Of a DNA stretch of 64,000 nucleotides, positions 48,541-60,799 are shown piece by piece; the stretch's first letter is position 1, and the number at the start of each line of letters is the position of its first letter. The notes beneath the pieces were generated by a model. The model saw only the letters and a list, made by a program, of their open reading frames with translations. It was not told where the DNA came from and ran no database searches. The position numbers and the translations under genes are program-made. The stretch is from Erpobdella octoculata (Eukaryota > Annelida > Clitellata > Hirudinida > Erpobdellidae), in contig OZ022246.1 of assembly GCA_963978895.1 (NCBI GenBank), positions 21,234,859 through 21,298,858 on the forward strand. Direction: 5' to 3'.

Positions 48541-49237
48541 TCCCCTATGTGAAAACTCGTAGATCAACCGGTCTAACAGCTCAACGACGAACAAATTAAG
48601 GGTGTCGATAATAAAAGATCAGTCATAACTAAACATAAACAAGCAATCAGTAAAGTGTTAAGGTAGGGCTAGTAAGCTAACAGTATTTCTTTTAGTAAAA
48701 CGTACGCGTGTATCATTTTAAAAATATAACTTTTAAAATCCAAATAATTTTGTTAAATTTTTTTATTAAAAAAGTTCAAATTTATATAACCAACTTACGG
48801 GGTTTTTGTTAAACGTGTTATCAAAATCTGTATCATGCTATAACGTACCCGAAGCTGCTCCACTGTTTTTATCAAGTTGTCCTAAGCAACACCACACCAA
48901 TTCAAAGTATAGAACCACTAGTCCAGCCATTAAAAACTATCCTGGAACTTATTTAATAAGACTCACAGCTCAGAGCCAACTCGCGATATCTCACGTTGAT
49001 ACTTGATGCCATAAGCACAATCAACACACCGAACGAGAATAAACAAACGACAGTTGTTGCACAAGTAGAAATTTATTTTTATTAATTTCAAGAGATCTAA
49101 AAACTTAAATACAAATCAGGCATGCATCACAAAAAAGATTAAATACCAAGAAAAAACACTCCACGTTGGAATGCATTAAACCCTACTACTCGCCAGCCTA
49201 ACTTGGCAACATCAGTCGTGAAAGTCATTTCACGGAC
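48541..49237. other. No gene recognised
   Basis: AT-rich; short open frames only. Confidence 0.45.
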
Positions 49238-49686
49238 CTAAAATGTAAAATCTGTTTCGACTTCTTCAGCTATGCTTCGAACGAGCCAGCCTTGAAACAT
49301 CGGTGCCAACAGGTTTAATTCTTCCTGAAACAAATGCATGAATATTGAATAGTCTATGACTATGAGATTCACAAGACACTGATTTACAAATAATAACAAA
49401 AAACAAACCATTTACACGATCCAGCAAGTATTTCAGCATTTCAATAATTTCCAGAAAAAAACTGAAGATGCATGACCTGAAAAAGTTAACTTCAGATAAT
49501 AAGTACAGCGAATGTAAATAATTTGACACTAAAACTTGAGCAACGTACACACAAATAATAAAAATAGTATGACTCTAAACTAGATCTGGTACCAACCTGA
49601 TGAAATTTCTTTCTGTTGATCATTTGATGACCAAAACCCTGTATCACCCCAGCCAAAGAAATTTCAGAACAGACCTTTCCAGCCAT
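49238..49686 (-). CDS. Candidate two-exon small protein (58 aa)
   Basis: Exon 49597-49686 encodes MAGKVCSEISLAGVIQGFGH and ten more codons, ending at a GTTGGT donor. Exon 49238-49324 follows a GTTTCAG acceptor and encodes EELNLLAPMFQGWLVRSIAE and eight more codons before TAG. The phases match (0/0). A 68-base segment between them (about 49410-49477) also has splice-like borders but would shift the frame, so it could be an alternative exon. The family is not recognised; this may equally be a non-coding spliced RNA. Confidence 0.25.
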
Positions 49687-49699
49687 GAGCTTTCAGACA

Positions 49700-50889
49700 A
49701 ATTAGTTGTTCATGTCGAAGATGACACAAGAGCTAAAAAATAAAGCAAACTGATAAAAATCTATTAGCAAATTTAAATCAAGACAAGCTACTGAGCATTC
49801 ACCTAAAATAAATATAATTTAGCGATTAGGCCCGCATTTCCACCAGGACTCTAATTTGAGTTAATTCTTAGCAGCACGGACCAGACAGACCCGACCGACC
49901 TATTGCGAACCACCACCGACCCATTGCGGACTACCACTAACAAATGCGAACCAATCCAGCACACCCTCAAAGCAGATCATCTCACACACACTGCAACAAT
50001 AATAATAAAACAACATCATCATCTAATCAAACAGGTCGCAAAATGAAATGATCAAACGATACCGAACATGTTGGAGGTAACACGACTGTGCGACGATCGA
50101 TAACTTCAGGTGCGGAGATGACGAACGCGTTTGATAAAGTCCCGATTCTTGGCATCCCGATGTTCTTTTTGTTGCATCAAATTTGATTGAAATTTAAAAA
50201 AGTCCTTGTTCCTGTACGACACGAAACTGCACTTGGCAGCTAGCTAACCTAAAAAGCTAAGCCAGCAGCATAACGAACGAACGCAGCAGTCATAATGCCA
50301 ATAGGTCAAGGCGAGGAATGAAATGAGATAGCAAACCGACCGTGAAACCTCCAACCGCTTCCATAAGCCCGAGGAGCGCAAATCAATCCATGCCACGATG
50401 TGACAGAAAAATCCAACTTAAACTTGCCATATTAGGGTAAAGAAAAATTAAAAATGTTTAATGTTATGTTGCTTTTTGGAATGCAATTAAATCCATAAAA
50501 TAACATAAATACATTTGTGTCAGAAGATATATTTTTTAAACATCCAAAAACAACCTATTATAATTTTATATTGACTCCCGAGCTATGTGTTGTAACCTAA
50601 CACTTAACAATTTAAAGGCTAAATACAAACTAACTAGTTTACATGTTAATATAAAAAAACAGACAACTCAAAATCAATACAATTTTAATTATTAACACAA
50701 GCGTCCGGCGGCACTCATGACTCCGGAACAGATCTCATTTCCCCCAGACGACCGTGCCGAATTTTGGCACAAGCGCACTCGATATCCCGAAAAAACAGCT
50801 TGAGAGCCGACCACCGACCGGTTTGTTAAAGCCGACATGATCAAAAACAGAGATAACGAACGATGAAAACGGCTTAAAGTAAAAGTATG
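49700..50889. other. No gene recognised
   Basis: Intergenic, AT-rich, with (AAT)-type short runs. Nothing supported. Confidence 0.45.
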
Positions 50890-50895
50890 TTTATT
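50890..50895 (-). terminator. Candidate polyadenylation signal of the two-RRM gene
   Basis: TTTATT on the plus strand reads AATAAA on the gene strand, about 110 bases after the stop codon at 51004. Confidence 0.45.
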
Positions 50896-51003
50896 AGTTT
50901 TATATGCGAAAGTCAACGGTAAATTGTGCCATTCAGGAACTCGTGGCAATTAAATGACCGAAACTAAACGGCTCGTCCGAACGAGCTGAACGTGTCTTTA
51001 AGT

Positions 51004-53898
51004 TTAATCAAACGAAGTGTAAAGATGGGGCCCATTACCGAGACCGGGCATTCTCTGAGAACGCTGTCCCATCATCGGTGGTCGAGGAGCAGAATGCCTC
51101 GGCATGCCCATTCCACCGCTGTGATCCACTCGCGACAGGCCAGGCATGGGAACATTCGGGTACGTCACAGGCATGGTCTCAAGGCGTTCATCGACAATCC
51201 TAAAAAGAGGATAAAATAACGTTAATTTTGTAAAATGACATCAATGCATTTCATCCACACCTCACAAAAGTAATGTAAAAAAAACTCACTTTTTCTCATA
51301 GTACTCTCTGGGAGGCCTATAAAATGGATCTGTTGAAGCAGTTTCAGCTTCCCCTCCTAAATTTAAAGATTGCTGAACCAGAGGATCTCTTGCATATCTA
51401 TCAAATGCTGCTGGGTTTTTTAAGTATAAATCGAGCAATTCTCTGGCAAAACTATCAGATGTTCCAGCATGGGCTGAAGCACCTTGAAGCAATGGCTGTC
51501 TATGCTGAGGAGGGTACATTGAAGAGCCAGAAGGATAATCTATAAGAGGCGGTCTCCTGGGTGGCCCGTTGTTTTTGTAGGGATCAAATCTTGGAGGACC
51601 AGCTGCTTTGCCTCTCAGAACTCTACCTCTAAAGTTGCCTCTCATGTCCGGATATGAGCCAGCGCCATATTCATCATAACTGAAAGAAAATTTGAAACTT
51701 TGTTCATACAGAGAAGCAAAAACACTAGATCAAGATAAAAATAAATCAATACATACCCAAATTCGTCAGTGCCAGATTTGCTCCTACCTTGAGTTGATTT
51801 TGTAGACAGCTGCAAAGAGATACCAGTTTTTTGTACATATTATCATGGCAAAAATGAAAAGAAACTAAATATTTTACAAACCTCAATGTTCAAACGATTT
51901 CCATTCAACAAATATCCCTTCAGCGCCTTGATTGCTTTCAATGCACTTGAATGTTCTTTCATGTGCTGTAATAAATAGTCATCATTAAAATAAGTAGATA
52001 AAAAATAAATTTTTTAAAGAAATGCTTTTGAGTTGAGCCGTTTATATCTCGATAATTCAGGCGTCTATATAGTCTTTGGTTACATCAGGACTCGTAAAAA
52101 GTGCGCCTACTTCACCTAAATATTGCGACTGGAAGTTTGGTCCACATTTTATTTTTCTTATAACTTTCTTATTTAGGATCCCACAACTTTAGTTTTTGTT
52201 TCCACGTCTTAAAGCGTTATTAATCTATATTACTAGAAATTTCCATGGCTATAAAGTGCCCCTAACGCCATAACTTTGACCCACTATTTTGTCAGTCAGA
52301 ATCGCAAAATGGTGAGCTGACAGCCATTATCGTCATCACCTTAGTCCTTAGCTTTCAAATTACTTATTAAACTATTAAAACATTGTTTTATAAAACTTGT
52401 TATGTATATTTATCATTTATGTTTGGTTACAACATTTTATCTTTTATTTATAAAAATTAAACAAATTTATGTTAAAAACCTTTTTCCAGCAGATTATTTC
52501 AAATTTGTTTTTATATATGGTTTAATTGGTGTGACTTTAGTGGTTTAAGTGAAAAATGAATAAAACCGTTGAAATCGTAACACAAACATCGTTTACGGCG
52601 TCTACGCTCTCTAAGATTTGATCACCACAGACAAACAGAGAGACGAGTGAAGTTAAATTAAAGCATTTAAAAAGACTCTGAAACAATTCTCTAGAATAGT
52701 AGAAAATTACAAATAACAGCAAATTAGAAACATGACTACTCACAACAAATCCAAAACCTCCGCAGACATCTGCCTCTGCGACTTCGCCGTACGTCTCAAA
52801 CAAAGATCTCATGTCTTCGTTGGTTGTTCCTTCCTTAATATTTCCAATGAAGATCTTTGTCAGCCCAGTTCTATCGGGAATGCTGGAGAGATCACTTAAT
52901 GAGTTCATTTAAAGTTTTTATGCATAAACACTAATGCTGGTCTCTAATAAACGCCATAAATCGACATTAACTTACCCCTTTCCGGTTTTCTTGCCAGTAA
53001 CAGACTTTGAGAACTATGTTAAAAAAATTAAGGATAAACAATAAGTATGTTTAACAATTTCAAAGATAGCAGCAAACACAGGCAAAATAGTTGATAAAAA
53101 AGCACTCAACCATGAAGTAGTACATTGTAGTTGAGCATAAACAAATACAATATTTCAATATATGGGTGAATTAAGTACTCAAACACAATAAAGTAATGCT
53201 ACATTTAATCAAATAATAATAATAATAATTGAGAAAAATTAAAAGGAGTGTGAATAAAAAAAAGTGATGTTACTAACAAATTCATTCGAATGACTTTCAC
53301 CCATGCCTACGGATAACTAATAACAATGGGCAATATATGATTATTTGGACAATGTTACTAAATTATTTACTTTTTTTTATGAACAATGAATTAGGCATAA
53401 TAGATTGAAGGAAATACATAAATATGAAAACCAAAGATAATCATTCAGCAAAAAATTTTTTTTATATATGCATAGAATAAATACATATTTCCTACTAGTA
53501 AAAAATATAAACAAGATATATGAAATAAATGCACAAGTCTTACAAGAACATTATAAAGATTATATTAACATAATTATATATATTTACTATATATTTCATT
53601 TTAGTCAAAAAATAATATTTAAAAAAAACCTCAACACTTAAGGGTAGTCCCATGAAATTGAAACCACTGAGATCGGTAATTGCAGCATTTGCTTCAATTT
53701 CTGTTGCCATATGCTGATATAAAAATTAAAATAATAAATTTACAAACAAGCAATGTTACTCCAAAAAACACAAAACATCAGCTGAAATAGTTAAGTACAA
53801 TCTCCCATATTTCTACGTATTCTGACGTGCCTGGAAAGGTAATAAAGGAGGATGTTGCTCTACCAATCAAAAAATTTATATACGTAAAATTTAGTTTC

Positions 53899-53934
<36 letters not shown>

Positions 53935-54591
53935 CATTTTGCCAATAAAGTGTTTATTGATAAAGCCACATTTTTTTTAACACCTCTCCAGGCCTTCATA
54001 TATGTGCGTTATATGTTTTTTTGCTCCCAATAAAATTTGCCTCACAGCAATTTTTACCAATGCTTTTATTAACTCGTCGTCTCTGTTTCTCTGTCTGTTT
54101 CAAATCTTGCAATCAATTTTTGAGTCACTTCCTGATGATAGATTTTTTTCAAATTTTGCATACATGCTCAAAATAGAAGACAATGCACTATTCAATTATT
54201 AGTTTTACAATAAGTCAATTAATTTAGTTAATTTTAATTAATTTCGATATTTCGATATAATTAAGATATTTCGACTTTAATATAAAATAAAAGAGTAATA
54301 TAAGAAAAAATTGATTGCAAAATTTGTGTTTTAATTACATATAAGAGCATTGGTTTTAAAAATTCGTTTTTAATTTACTTGTTTAAGGTCGAATTTACTG
54401 GAACAGGCTCTAATTCAATTTGTTTATGATAAAAACAAAACAAGACAAATTAAACCAACTAAACTAACCACAAAGCCATAATTTCCCATGATGGTACATT
54501 CAGTAATTTGCCCATATTGTGAAAACAAATTTTCTAAGTCAGACTGCTGAGAGCCATGAGGAAGATTGCCAACAAACAATTTAACTGGCAT
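51004..54591 (-). CDS. Two-RRM RNA-binding protein, lark/RBM4/RBM14 type, complete (8 coding exons, 368 aa)
   Basis: Coding exons in order: 54469-54591, 53630-53713, 52976-53013, 52744-52882, 51882-51965, 51757-51809, 51290-51679, 51004-51199. All have GT/AG borders and consistent phases; the total is 1107 bases. RRM1 (about 1-69) has RNP2 KLFVGNLP and RNP1-like NYGFVHM. A 20-residue basic linker follows. RRM2 (about 88-160) has KIFIGNIK and GFGFVHM, then NRLNIELSTKS, matching the RBM4 junction. The remaining 190 residues are Arg/Gly/Pro/Met-rich with a conserved-looking helix ARELLDLYLKNPAAFDRYAR. No CCHC zinc knuckle follows RRM2, unlike RBM4/lark, which makes it closer in layout to RBM14. 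Expected role: nuclear splicing or translation control. An upstream 5' UTR exon probably ends at the donor near 55658. Confidence 0.9.
52180..52318. repeat. Dispersed repeat, copy A (in RRM-gene intron)
   Basis: About 139 bases from CCCACAACTTTAG through TTTCCATGGCTATAAAGT to GTCAGTCAGAATC, roughly 90% like 60425-60561 in the same orientation. Followed at 52618-52670 by the GATCACCACAGACAAAC tail also seen near 24013. Confidence 0.85.
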
Positions 54592-55658
54592 CTTTAACTA
54601 TCTGATAAGCAAAAAATTCCATATTATGAGTGAGAAACTTTATAAAATGGCTAGAAAATTATATTAGGATTTACATAATTACCATATTTTTATACCTATT
54701 CAAAAAAAAACAAAAATAAGGTAAAATAACATATCCAAACAAGCTAAGGGCTGATTATTGAATTCATCTGATGCATTAAATCGATACATTCAAAGCCCAT
54801 TAGGCATTGATGCATCTTGGATTGACGTGCCATGGCGGTTTTATTCTTTTAAAAAATGAGATTTTGAAACACTCTCCAGTGTACATTTTAACAAATTGAG
54901 TAACTTTAGCAATTAAGATCGCAACATGTTTAATTACATTTGCCATCTCATGTTGGCATCGTTTTTTCTTCTAAAGTTTATTGGTCATTAAAGAATAGAA
55001 AAAAAAATTAATTAAAAATTACACTATCTCTCAATAAATTTTTACCAGGAGCTACTTAGCTGCTGGAGCGATTTTAAATATGGTTCACTTAGCTTTGTTA
55101 ATTGCAAGCTAGTCCCAAGCTTTGATTAAGAAGGGATAATTAACCCATTAACGGTTACGGTTGCGAAAATGCAACGTCATTTCTAGTTTTAGTATTTTCG
55201 TTTGATAGTATTAATGGGTTAATAGAATCAGAAATGATATGATCTACAACAGGAAGTACATATGTGCTTCCAAAATACAGCTGGTGTAAAAACTATTAAC
55301 TATTATAAAAACTTAGATATTTTTTAAAACACTAGTATTAATTTTTCTAATTGTATTTTGGTTCAAATTAGTCGTTTATTGAGTTTAACTGAAATTTACG
55401 ATAAAATACAAGGTTACTTCAATAAAAATTATTCCAGGACGCTATACTGGATTAAAAAATAATTTGCAACACTCGTATAACTTTTTTGTCCTTTGTGGCC
55501 GCATATGTTTGACATAATCTAATCATTCTAATCGCATTTTTTAACGTTGGTGAACATGACAGACGATAAATTGCATAATCGGGCGGCATGATCGAATTTA
55601 CTTCACTTAATACCCGCCGTAACAAAATCAAAAACTTACTAGAAAAGCTAAAACTTAC

Positions 55659-55700
55659 GTCTGCAGCAAAAACCAGAACAGATTATCTTTTTTACGATAT
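55659..55700 (-). promoter_or_regulatory. Candidate 5' UTR exon end and donor of the two-RRM gene
   Basis: On the minus strand TTTTTGCTGCAGAC runs into GTAAGT, a consensus donor. The first coding exon is preceded by GCTTATCAG, an acceptor just before ATG, so an upstream untranslated exon is needed. The position fits, but the upstream limit is a guess. Confidence 0.4.
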
Positions 55701-55731
55701 CGCTAACAAGAAATAAAAACATTCACATCGA

Positions 55732-55744
55732 CAAAATGGCCGCT
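55732..55744. promoter_or_regulatory. YY1-like motif near putative promoter
   Basis: CAAAATGGCCGCT resembles the AAGATGGCGGC element frequent near metazoan housekeeping start sites. It lies just upstream of the putative 5' UTR exon. Motif resemblance only. Confidence 0.25.
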
Positions 55745-56007
55745 ATCGTACTTAGCGTCATAGATATATAATTAAATAGTTTAAACTAAAACCAAAAGTC
55801 AGCTTTGTACTAAAATTTTTATTTTAAATAATTTTAAAAATTTGTAATGTAAATTTTTTGTGCGTGGGCCTAATAGATATTATGAATATTTGTGAATGAT
55901 ACTATACCACAAAAAATCTTTGAAACAGCCGAGCGTCGATCTTTTGCTCAATCTATTGTAGGGGAGAGCTCCACTAAATGGCCACTTTTTTTCTACTCAT
56001 ATTCATC

Positions 56008-56570
56008 CAGGCGCGGCGCTGGGCGGGGGGGTCCAGGGGTCCGGACCCCCCCAGCTCCGACAGGTGTCACCCGTGGGATTTTTGCAAATCCAAAGACTTT
56101 TTTTACTGGGGGGGGGGGGGTACTTGAATCTCATTGGGTTAATCACTGTATTTTTAACTGGTTTGAGACTGAGTTTGACTATCTTCAGTTTGCAGTTTTT
56201 TTTTTCATTGCTAAATTATTAAAGATACCAAAAAAATACTGCAGACTAAAAATAGTCCAAAAAATTTTTCGCCTGCGGCGGGCTTTCTTTTTCTTTTTTT
56301 CCTTTTTCAAACTATGTTTTTGCTGCATCGAGTTTAAACTATATTATAGTGGTTATTCTTAAACATTCTGTATAGTTTGATGATGATTCAAATGTTTTTG
56401 ATGATTGTTCGTGTTAGTTGAATACATTTTTGAAAAAACTAGTAATAACAACAAATATTTTTCTATTTTTATTTGAACTTTTGCCATAACAAACCTAGAT
56501 AAACTAGAGAAAAACAGGACTAAATTGTGATCAGCTAGTGTAAATACTTCAGTATTTATTTTTTACATAG

Positions 56571-56666
<96 letters not shown>

Positions 56667-56726
56667 TTCAACTTGTCTTTGGACCTTTTGGACCCCCCCA
56701 GAACAAAATTCCTGGCGCCGCCCCTG
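56008..56726 (-). mobile_element. hAT-type MITE, 719 bp, copy 2 (inverted)
   Basis: Inverted copy of the element at 15749-16467, same length, and identical by eye in the parts compared, including the 13-base homopolymer. It is flanked by a perfect 8-bp duplication TATTCATC (56000-56007 and 56727-56734). It has the long TA run and no transposase. Confidence 0.93.
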
Positions 56727-57124
56727 TATTCATCTCAATTATATAAAAAAATTACATAATCAACTCTCATTCATTTCACTATCAAATAATGTGCATCAAA
56801 ATTTTTAAAACTTTTACAGTTAAAAAAACGCTAAATAAGGTAACCTCTTCCAAAAAATCGGCGTGGCCACCCTTTAGTACTGAATGGCCTATATATATCT
56901 ATGGAATGGCCACTGGTCAGATTCTCTTCAAAAACGTTGCGATCTTCATAATTATTTGACAAAATGCTTTATTGCGGTTAATTAAAATATTTATAGACGC
57001 AATTTGTGAGTCTATTAACAAATTGTAGCTTACATGTCGGGTTTGCTTGATTATAAGTTAGAGGTAAACTTTATGTGTTCATTTCTTTGTTTAATTTCTA
57101 AAAAAAATAGATTTTATAATTTTA

Positions 57125-57845
57125 CTAGCGGGGTTACCCGGCGTTGCTGAGGGTTTTCAGATGTTTATTTTATCGTTTTTCCATATTATAAGTCTATGCG
57201 TTTTTCTCTCTTGCTCCCGTTTCCTTCCTCGATTGCTCGGGAGGGGCCAAAAACGGCAAAAAAAGCAAACATTTGATCTTATATCCACCAACCTCACAGG
57301 AAAACAACTGTTAGAAGTTAAAAAAAATTTAATTTAACTAAAAAGCAATAAAAAATTTTTTTTTAGTATTTCAAAAAAAGTAAATTTTGGAATCCACGGG
57401 GAGGGGGGGCATTGTCCCCCGCCTCCCTGGATCCGCTACTGCGGTCGCTTTCCCTCTCCCGCTTGCTCTTACGTTCCCATTCTCGCTCGCGCTCACGTTC
57501 TCTTTTCTACTCTTTCCTAGCTTCTTTTAGCCCATTAAACGTAAAATAGATTTGCTAAAAGTTGCTTGAAGCCTTCAAACGCTGTTACGTAAACTAAATT
57601 TGAATTTTTTTTTACGCAATTTGATGGTCGTAAATAAGCACTTTTGGCCTAGAAAGAATTGCTTAGCCTTCCCCCCCCCATGAGCCGGGGAATCAGAATA
57701 GTGAGTCCAAACTTTCTTAACTTTCTTCCCATGTATGAGAACTACCTCCATGCTAAATTTCATCAAGATCGCTCCAGCGGTTCAGATTTCTATAGAGAAC
57801 AGACTAACAAGACTCACAAACATTCATTTTTATTACATTATTATG
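57125..57845 (-). mobile_element. Helitron-like non-autonomous element
   Basis: On the minus strand it ends with a hairpin (CCCTCAGCAACGCCGGG), TAACCCCG and CTAG before T. Inside are a GAGCAAGAGAGAA-type block and, at the other edge, CTACCTCCATGCTAAATTTC, ATCGCTCCAGCGGTTCAGAT and ACAAACATTCATTTTTATTA (plus-strand reading). The 5' limit is approximate. An embedded CCACGGGGAGGGGGGG to GGATCCGCTACTGCGG stretch is probably another short insertion. Confidence 0.5.
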
Positions 57846-58079
57846 GTGGTGGCGCTCTTTACTAAAGCATTAACAGTTTTCATGGTGCAAAAAATGCACT
57901 GTGTATAAAGGGGGCATCGTAAATATGCCACTGCTGATGTATCAGTTTATGCTATGGTATATGTGGTGTATTTGAAACACTTTTTAAACCAAAGTATCAA
58001 TAACAATTTTTTTTGGATAGAATACCCGTTTTTGGGAAATGGCCGTAGTTGGAAGTAAAATTTGGGTAAAATGCTAAAC

Positions 58080-59156
58080 CAGAGGCGTGGATTGGGGGGG
58101 GCTGAGGGGGGCCATGGCCCCCCTCAAGATTTTTCCACTAAATAGAAAACATATCTTTTCTAGCTAACCCATGAACGAGTATTTAGATTAGTTGATAAAA
58201 ACAGTATTTATCATACTTTTTGAATTATATTACTTATAACCTACAGCTAATACTTTTCTATCTTTTAGTGCTTAGTTTCTCGCGCCTCTTACTTTTCTCA
58301 TATCTCTCCATATCTTTTCCTTCTTCTCTGGCTTCCTCTTAGATATAGGGTGATTTTAAAATTTGCTTACTAATGTTTAAAATTGAAAATTGCTCTCCAC
58401 TCTTTTTTTCTGTTAAGCATTATTTTGCTGAACACTCTTTTTCATACTCTGGTCCCTTTCTCTGAAACTCTTCATACTTCAATTACTAAATTTATTTCTC
58501 TCACTGTTTTCCGTCGGGGCTTAAAACCTATCTGTTTAATAAGTTCGTGTCCGAGCGCTATTGAACGCCAAGGAAATAGCGCTATAGAAATTTAATCGAT
58601 TGATTGCTTGCTTTCGGTCCATCCGATCGAACTCGTATGAAATTTAGACTCGTGTATCTGTTCTAGCTTGAGGAACAATTAGCATATTTTTTATCCTACC
58701 CGGTTGCTTTAGCTCTCTCACCAAGATTTCTCTAATTCCTTTTAAATTATTTTTATTAGCTCACACACGATTGAGAATTTAGATTAGTTGGTGAAAACAG
58801 TATTTATCATACTTGTTGATTAATATCCAGTTACTTAAATCTCTGCTAGTATTTTTCAATCTTTTAGTACCCTTAGTCTATTTTATCTTGATGACTCAGT
58901 GGACAATTTTGTAAAAATGAAAGAACGTCGATACCCTTTGTTACATTCATAATTTATAATTTGAACTCTTTTTGTCTGCATTCAATATTAAATAAAAGTT
59001 GACTTTTTTGAACTGTTTTTTAAACAAATAGGCTGATTTACATGAACAAATAACATACAAATGTATATTGGGATAGCCATTTTTGTTTGAAGATTCTCTG
59101 GGTTTAAGTTAAAAAATCTTCGCCCCCCTCAACATTTTGCTGAATCCACGCCTCTG
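58080..59156. mobile_element. hAT-type non-autonomous element, 1077 bp
   Basis: The termini are CAGAGGCGTGGATT and its inverse AATCCACGCCTCTG, flanked by a perfect 8-bp duplication TGCTAAAC (58072-58079 and 59157-59164). G/C runs lie next to both ends. No transposase frame. Confidence 0.92.
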
Positions 59157-59578
59157 TGCTAAACATTGAAAAAAGAAAGTGTGATTCTAAAAAACCTGTC
59201 AACCCTTCCTCCTCTCCATTCCTAAAAATATGCAGAAAGTCATCCGTCCGCCATACCTCTCGAATTGATCCCTCAGAATTTTCTCTACATTTTCTACTGT
59301 GCCACCATCATTAAAACGGTTAATTTTAACTTCTTTTCTTATTATTTTTTTTCAATAATCATTATTTCATCAACATGTTCGATCAATTCAGTTGGATTTT
59401 GATCAGCAATTAAATCAGCCTCATCATTCCAGGAAACTATTGTCTGAATCTTTATTGAAAATCTCATATTTTTTTAACTTTGTTGAAACTATCAAAATAT
59501 TTCACCAATTTCAAACTATTCATAGCTTTAATTTAATAAGCAAACAATCTATAACAAAACTAAAGCACAACTAAAAAA

Positions 59579-60166
59579 CAGTAGCGGATCCAGGGGGCCC
59601 AGGGGGCCCAGGGGACCCGGACTCCTCTTAGAAGTTTAAAACACAATTTAAACATTATTTTTTTAATTAGCTTGCAATTTTATTCTGTTCGTCTGTATCC
59701 TGAGACTTTATCTTTACTAAATTCACCTCTCGACCATCAATAGTTCTGATAATTGGCAGATATTTAAGAATTTCGGCCTTTTTTCAAACCAATTCAATAT
59801 AAAATATAATTCAAATAATATCTCAAAAAACATTTAGACTTTCACCGGCAGGTCTAGAAAAAGTTGAAAATGACAACTTCCTTTTTTCTAAATAAGTCTG
59901 ATGACCTAACTCTGTGATGAAAAAGAAAGGTGTTTTGTGTTGATATTGCTACAGAGAGCAAAAATACAGAAAGAAAGTGAAAGAGAAAAAAAGAGAGAAA
60001 AATGCGAGTAGATTAAAAGTTTAATTTCAATTCCTTTTGTTTGGTTTTACTAAATAAAAAAATCAATATATGTTATAATGGACTTTATAACGACAGCAAT
60101 AAAAATAAAAAAAAAAACTGAAAAAAATTTCGGGGCCCTTTTACGAAATTACTGAATCCACCGCTG
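59579..60166. mobile_element. hAT-type MITE, 588 bp
   Basis: The left end is CAGTAGCGGATCCAGG and the right end, inverted, CAGCGGTGGATTCAG. They are flanked by the 8-bp duplication CTAAAAAA (59571-59578 and 60167-60174). GGGCCC-rich subterminal sequence, non-coding interior. Confidence 0.85.
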
Positions 60167-60424
60167 CTAAAAAAAAAATGTAGATGGAAATTGTAATCTT
60201 ATATATCCACGTTATCTGGCCATGAATGGTCAGCTAAAATTAATATTCATGACTTCAGCAGCAGTAGACATAGCCTGCCGAGATTATAAGAATTTTAAGC
60301 TTTACCAGTAAGTAAATACTTTATTTTTCACTTCTCTCTGCGAGGGCTAAGTGGGGGGACTTTCGGCGAGGGGCACAAAATGTTCGTAGGAGGGCTTAGC
60401 TTCCCTGCCCCCCTCTGGCTACAG

Positions 60425-60561
60425 CCCACAACTTTAGTTTTTTTCCACGTCTTAAAGCGTTATTAATATATATTACTAAAAATTTCCATGGCTATAAAGT
60501 TTTCCTAACGCCGTAACTTTGACCCGCTATTTTGTCAGTCAGAATCTCAAAATCGCGAGCT
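60425..60561. repeat. Dispersed repeat, copy B
   Basis: Second copy of the block at 52180-52318, same orientation, about 90% alike by eye. Confidence 0.85.
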
Positions 60562-60585
60562 AAAAACGATTTTTTAAAAACCAAA

Positions 60586-60793
60586 ATGGAAGTTAATGTA
60601 GATAATAATCGTTGTAGCAAACACAGTGTTACCATATTGATGTTTTAAAAAAAAGTTGGAAGATGACATTTTTATAGAAGAATCGATTACTGAAAATGGA
60701 TCTAAAGTTGTCGAAAAACTGAAACCAAACGCATTTTCATCAGTAGCCAATTTTCTCAAATTAAATGATATTGGGCTTTTAATGAACAACCAG
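60586..60793 (+). pseudogene. Candidate coding exon with a frame break
   Basis: An ATG in good context (CCAAAATGG) starts MEVNVDNNRCSKHS. The continuation in another frame reads VLKKKLEDDIFIEESITENG and on to FLKLNDIGLLMNNQ, ending at CAG before GTAATC, a donor. The two halves are one base out of register near 60632. Either a small intron or sequencing error intervenes, or it is a broken gene copy. Family not recognised; it might be an upstream exon of the gene at 62348. Confidence 0.3.
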
Positions 60794-60799
60794 GTAATC

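Noticed and set aside
55892..56362. A 156-codon open frame
   Set aside because: It runs through the border of the 719-bp MITE (copy 2); the equivalent frame in copy 1 has different flanks, so it is not a gene.
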